A program made the translations under genes and the position numbers. The notes beneath the pieces were generated by a model. The model did no database searches and was not told the origin of the DNA. It saw only the letters and a list, made by a program, of their open reading frames with translations. Source: an uncultured Saprospiraceae bacterium (GTDB lineage Bacteria > Bacteroidota > Bacteroidia > Chitinophagales > Saprospiraceae). Taken from it: DNA of 6,073 nucleotides. Positions 5,575 through 6,073 of the stretch are shown here, piece by piece (positions within the stretch are counted from its first letter, which is position 1; each line of letters opens with the position of its first letter). The stretch lies in assembly GCA_937959095.1 (NCBI GenBank), contig CALGLY010000005.1:1-6073 (forward strand), in the 5' to 3' direction.

Positions 5575-5599
5575 TGAATTCATTTTTTTTCATATTCCA
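5575..5599 (+). repeat. 25-bp direct repeat, copy 1
   Basis: The copy starts with the palindrome TGAATTCA, then a T run, then CATATTCCA. It matches the second copy at 23 of 25 positions at a distance of 220 bp. It lies about 90 bp upstream of the dockerin-like gene's start. Confidence 0.5.
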
Positions 5600-5794
5600 A
5601 ACTAAATAGAGCCTTTGAAAAAGACTAACCTTCTATAATTCAATTATTTCAAGTAGCATAGAAGTGGCGTTTTCCAAGTAAGACATTACCTCAACCTGAA
5701 ATTAAAACATAGCATTTTACCAACCAGAATATTTTTGATTATGGTATATGATTAAATTGTACAACACAAATTTATAACTTAAAATAGTATTTTT

Positions 5795-5819
5795 TGAATT
5801 CATTTTTTTGCATTTTCCA
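5795..5819 (+). repeat. 25-bp direct repeat, copy 2
   Basis: The copy starts with TGAATTCA, then a T run, then GCATTTTCCA. It differs from copy 1 at two positions and lies about 105 bp upstream of the start at 5924. Each copy is therefore at a similar distance from one of the two divergent genes, which could reflect a shared regulator site or a duplicated short segment. Confidence 0.5.
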
Positions 5820-5884
5820 TGAAAAAAATATATTTTTATTTAAATAAAATATTGTATATCAGTTAGATGTGTTTTTTTTATTTA

Positions 5885-5905
5885 TTTTTTTCCAGTTGAA
5901 AAAAA
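5885..5905 (+). promoter_or_regulatory. Leader hairpin upstream of the rightmost gene
   Basis: TTTTTTTC (5885-5892) and GAAAAAAA (5898-5905) pair perfectly around a CAGTT loop, 18 bases before the ATG at 5924. AAAGGAAC directly follows and could act as a weak Shine-Dalgarno-like site (GGA centred about 16 bases from the ATG, too far for a good site). Low-complexity A and T runs make chance pairing possible. Confidence 0.25.
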
Positions 5906-5923
5906 GGAACTTTATCTATACCA

Positions 5924-6073
5924 ATGAAAAAAAGTAAACTATTAGACTTAATAAAAGGGTTAAATAAAGAAGAATTAAAGAGCTTAAGAGATTTTTTAGT
6001 ATCTCCCTATTTCAATAAGAAAGAAGAGTTGGTTGTATTGTATGACTATATTTTAAATCTATTTCCTAGTTTT
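5924..6073 (+). CDS. Hypothetical protein, N-terminal 50 residues (runs off window)
   Basis: An ATG at 5924 opens a frame that is uninterrupted to the window's last base (50 codons), beginning MKKSKLLDLIKGLNKEELKS and continuing with a helix-rich segment containing LRDFLVSPYFNKKEELVVLYDYI. There is no signal peptide or membrane segment in this part. The pattern 'L…L.KEELK.L..FL.SPYFNK..EL..LY.YI' matches, from memory, a family of uncharacterised cytosolic helical proteins expanded in Saprospiria and typically several hundred residues long; no function is known to me. The gene diverges from the dockerin-like gene, and both are about 32% GC. I chose this start because it is the first in-frame ATG and gives the family-like opening. 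Confidence 0.65.
   Translation, partial: MKKSKLLDLIKGLNKEELKSLRDFLVSPYFNKKEELVVLYDYILNLFPSF

Larger units (their letters stand above)
5486..5923. other. AT-rich divergent intergenic region
   Basis: This 438-bp stretch lies between divergently transcribed genes and must hold promoters for both, but I find no convincing TTTG / TAnnTTTG pair. It is very AT-rich with long T and A runs. Identifiable contents are the 25-bp imperfect direct repeat (5575-5599, 5795-5819) and the hairpin at 5885-5905. TAGATGTG (5864-5871) is a one-mismatch -7-like box for the rightward gene, without a well-spaced TTTG. No small gene, tRNA or CRISPR repeat is apparent. Confidence 0.6.

Noticed and set aside
1..6073. 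CRISPR array, tRNA, rRNA, integrase or transposase genes
   Set aside because: I looked for regularly spaced repeats, cloverleaf-type sequences and catalytic motifs of mobile-element enzymes and saw none; the only repeats are those listed.

Overview
The window looks like chromosome from a member of the Bacteroidota, most likely the Saprospiria (Lewinella/Saprospira relatives). This is inferred from four things: a secreted protein with a split dockerin EF-hand pair and a cohesin-like domain in the arrangement I associate with that group, a partial gene at the right edge that resembles a Saprospiria-type hypothetical family, start codons preceded by A/T-rich sequence rather than Shine-Dalgarno sites, and weak matches to the TTTG / TAnnTTTG promoter pattern. 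No database search was possible.

Layout, left to right. Bases 1-126 are a GC-rich stretch (about 57%) that does not belong to the gene it abuts. Bases 94-633 (minus) are the N-terminal third of a GMC-family flavin oxidoreductase, which stops abruptly at that junction. Bases 634-1299 are non-coding but structured: a 12-bp palindrome, a GC-rich multi-helix element (about 830-1025), a 13-bp-stem AT-rich hairpin (1066-1100), and an AT-rich inverted-repeat element (1127-1263) flanked by a 14-bp direct repeat. An arginase gene follows (1300-2280, plus), ending near a long G-U-rich hairpin.

Next is a two-gene unit on the plus strand: a zinc-ribbon protein of unknown role (2489-3316) overlapping by 11 bp a complete heptose-7-phosphate kinase gene, hldA/rfaE1 (3306-4292), of LPS-core heptose synthesis. 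Its end and the convergent dockerin/cohesin-like secreted protein gene (4625-5485, minus) are separated by 332 bp. That gap holds two strong hairpins and an open frame that may be a gene remnant. A 438-bp AT-rich divergent intergenic region with a 25-bp imperfect direct repeat leads to the first 50 codons of an unknown gene (5924 to the window end, plus).

The genes are mostly unrelated housekeeping and secreted functions. The only clear operon is the zinc-ribbon/hldA pair. Base composition falls from about 45-50% GC on the left to about 32% on the right, and the change occurs inside hldA. The best candidates for something undescribed are the structured GC-rich element at 830-1025 with its possible terminator, the inverted-repeat element beside it, and the junction that truncates the GMC gene.
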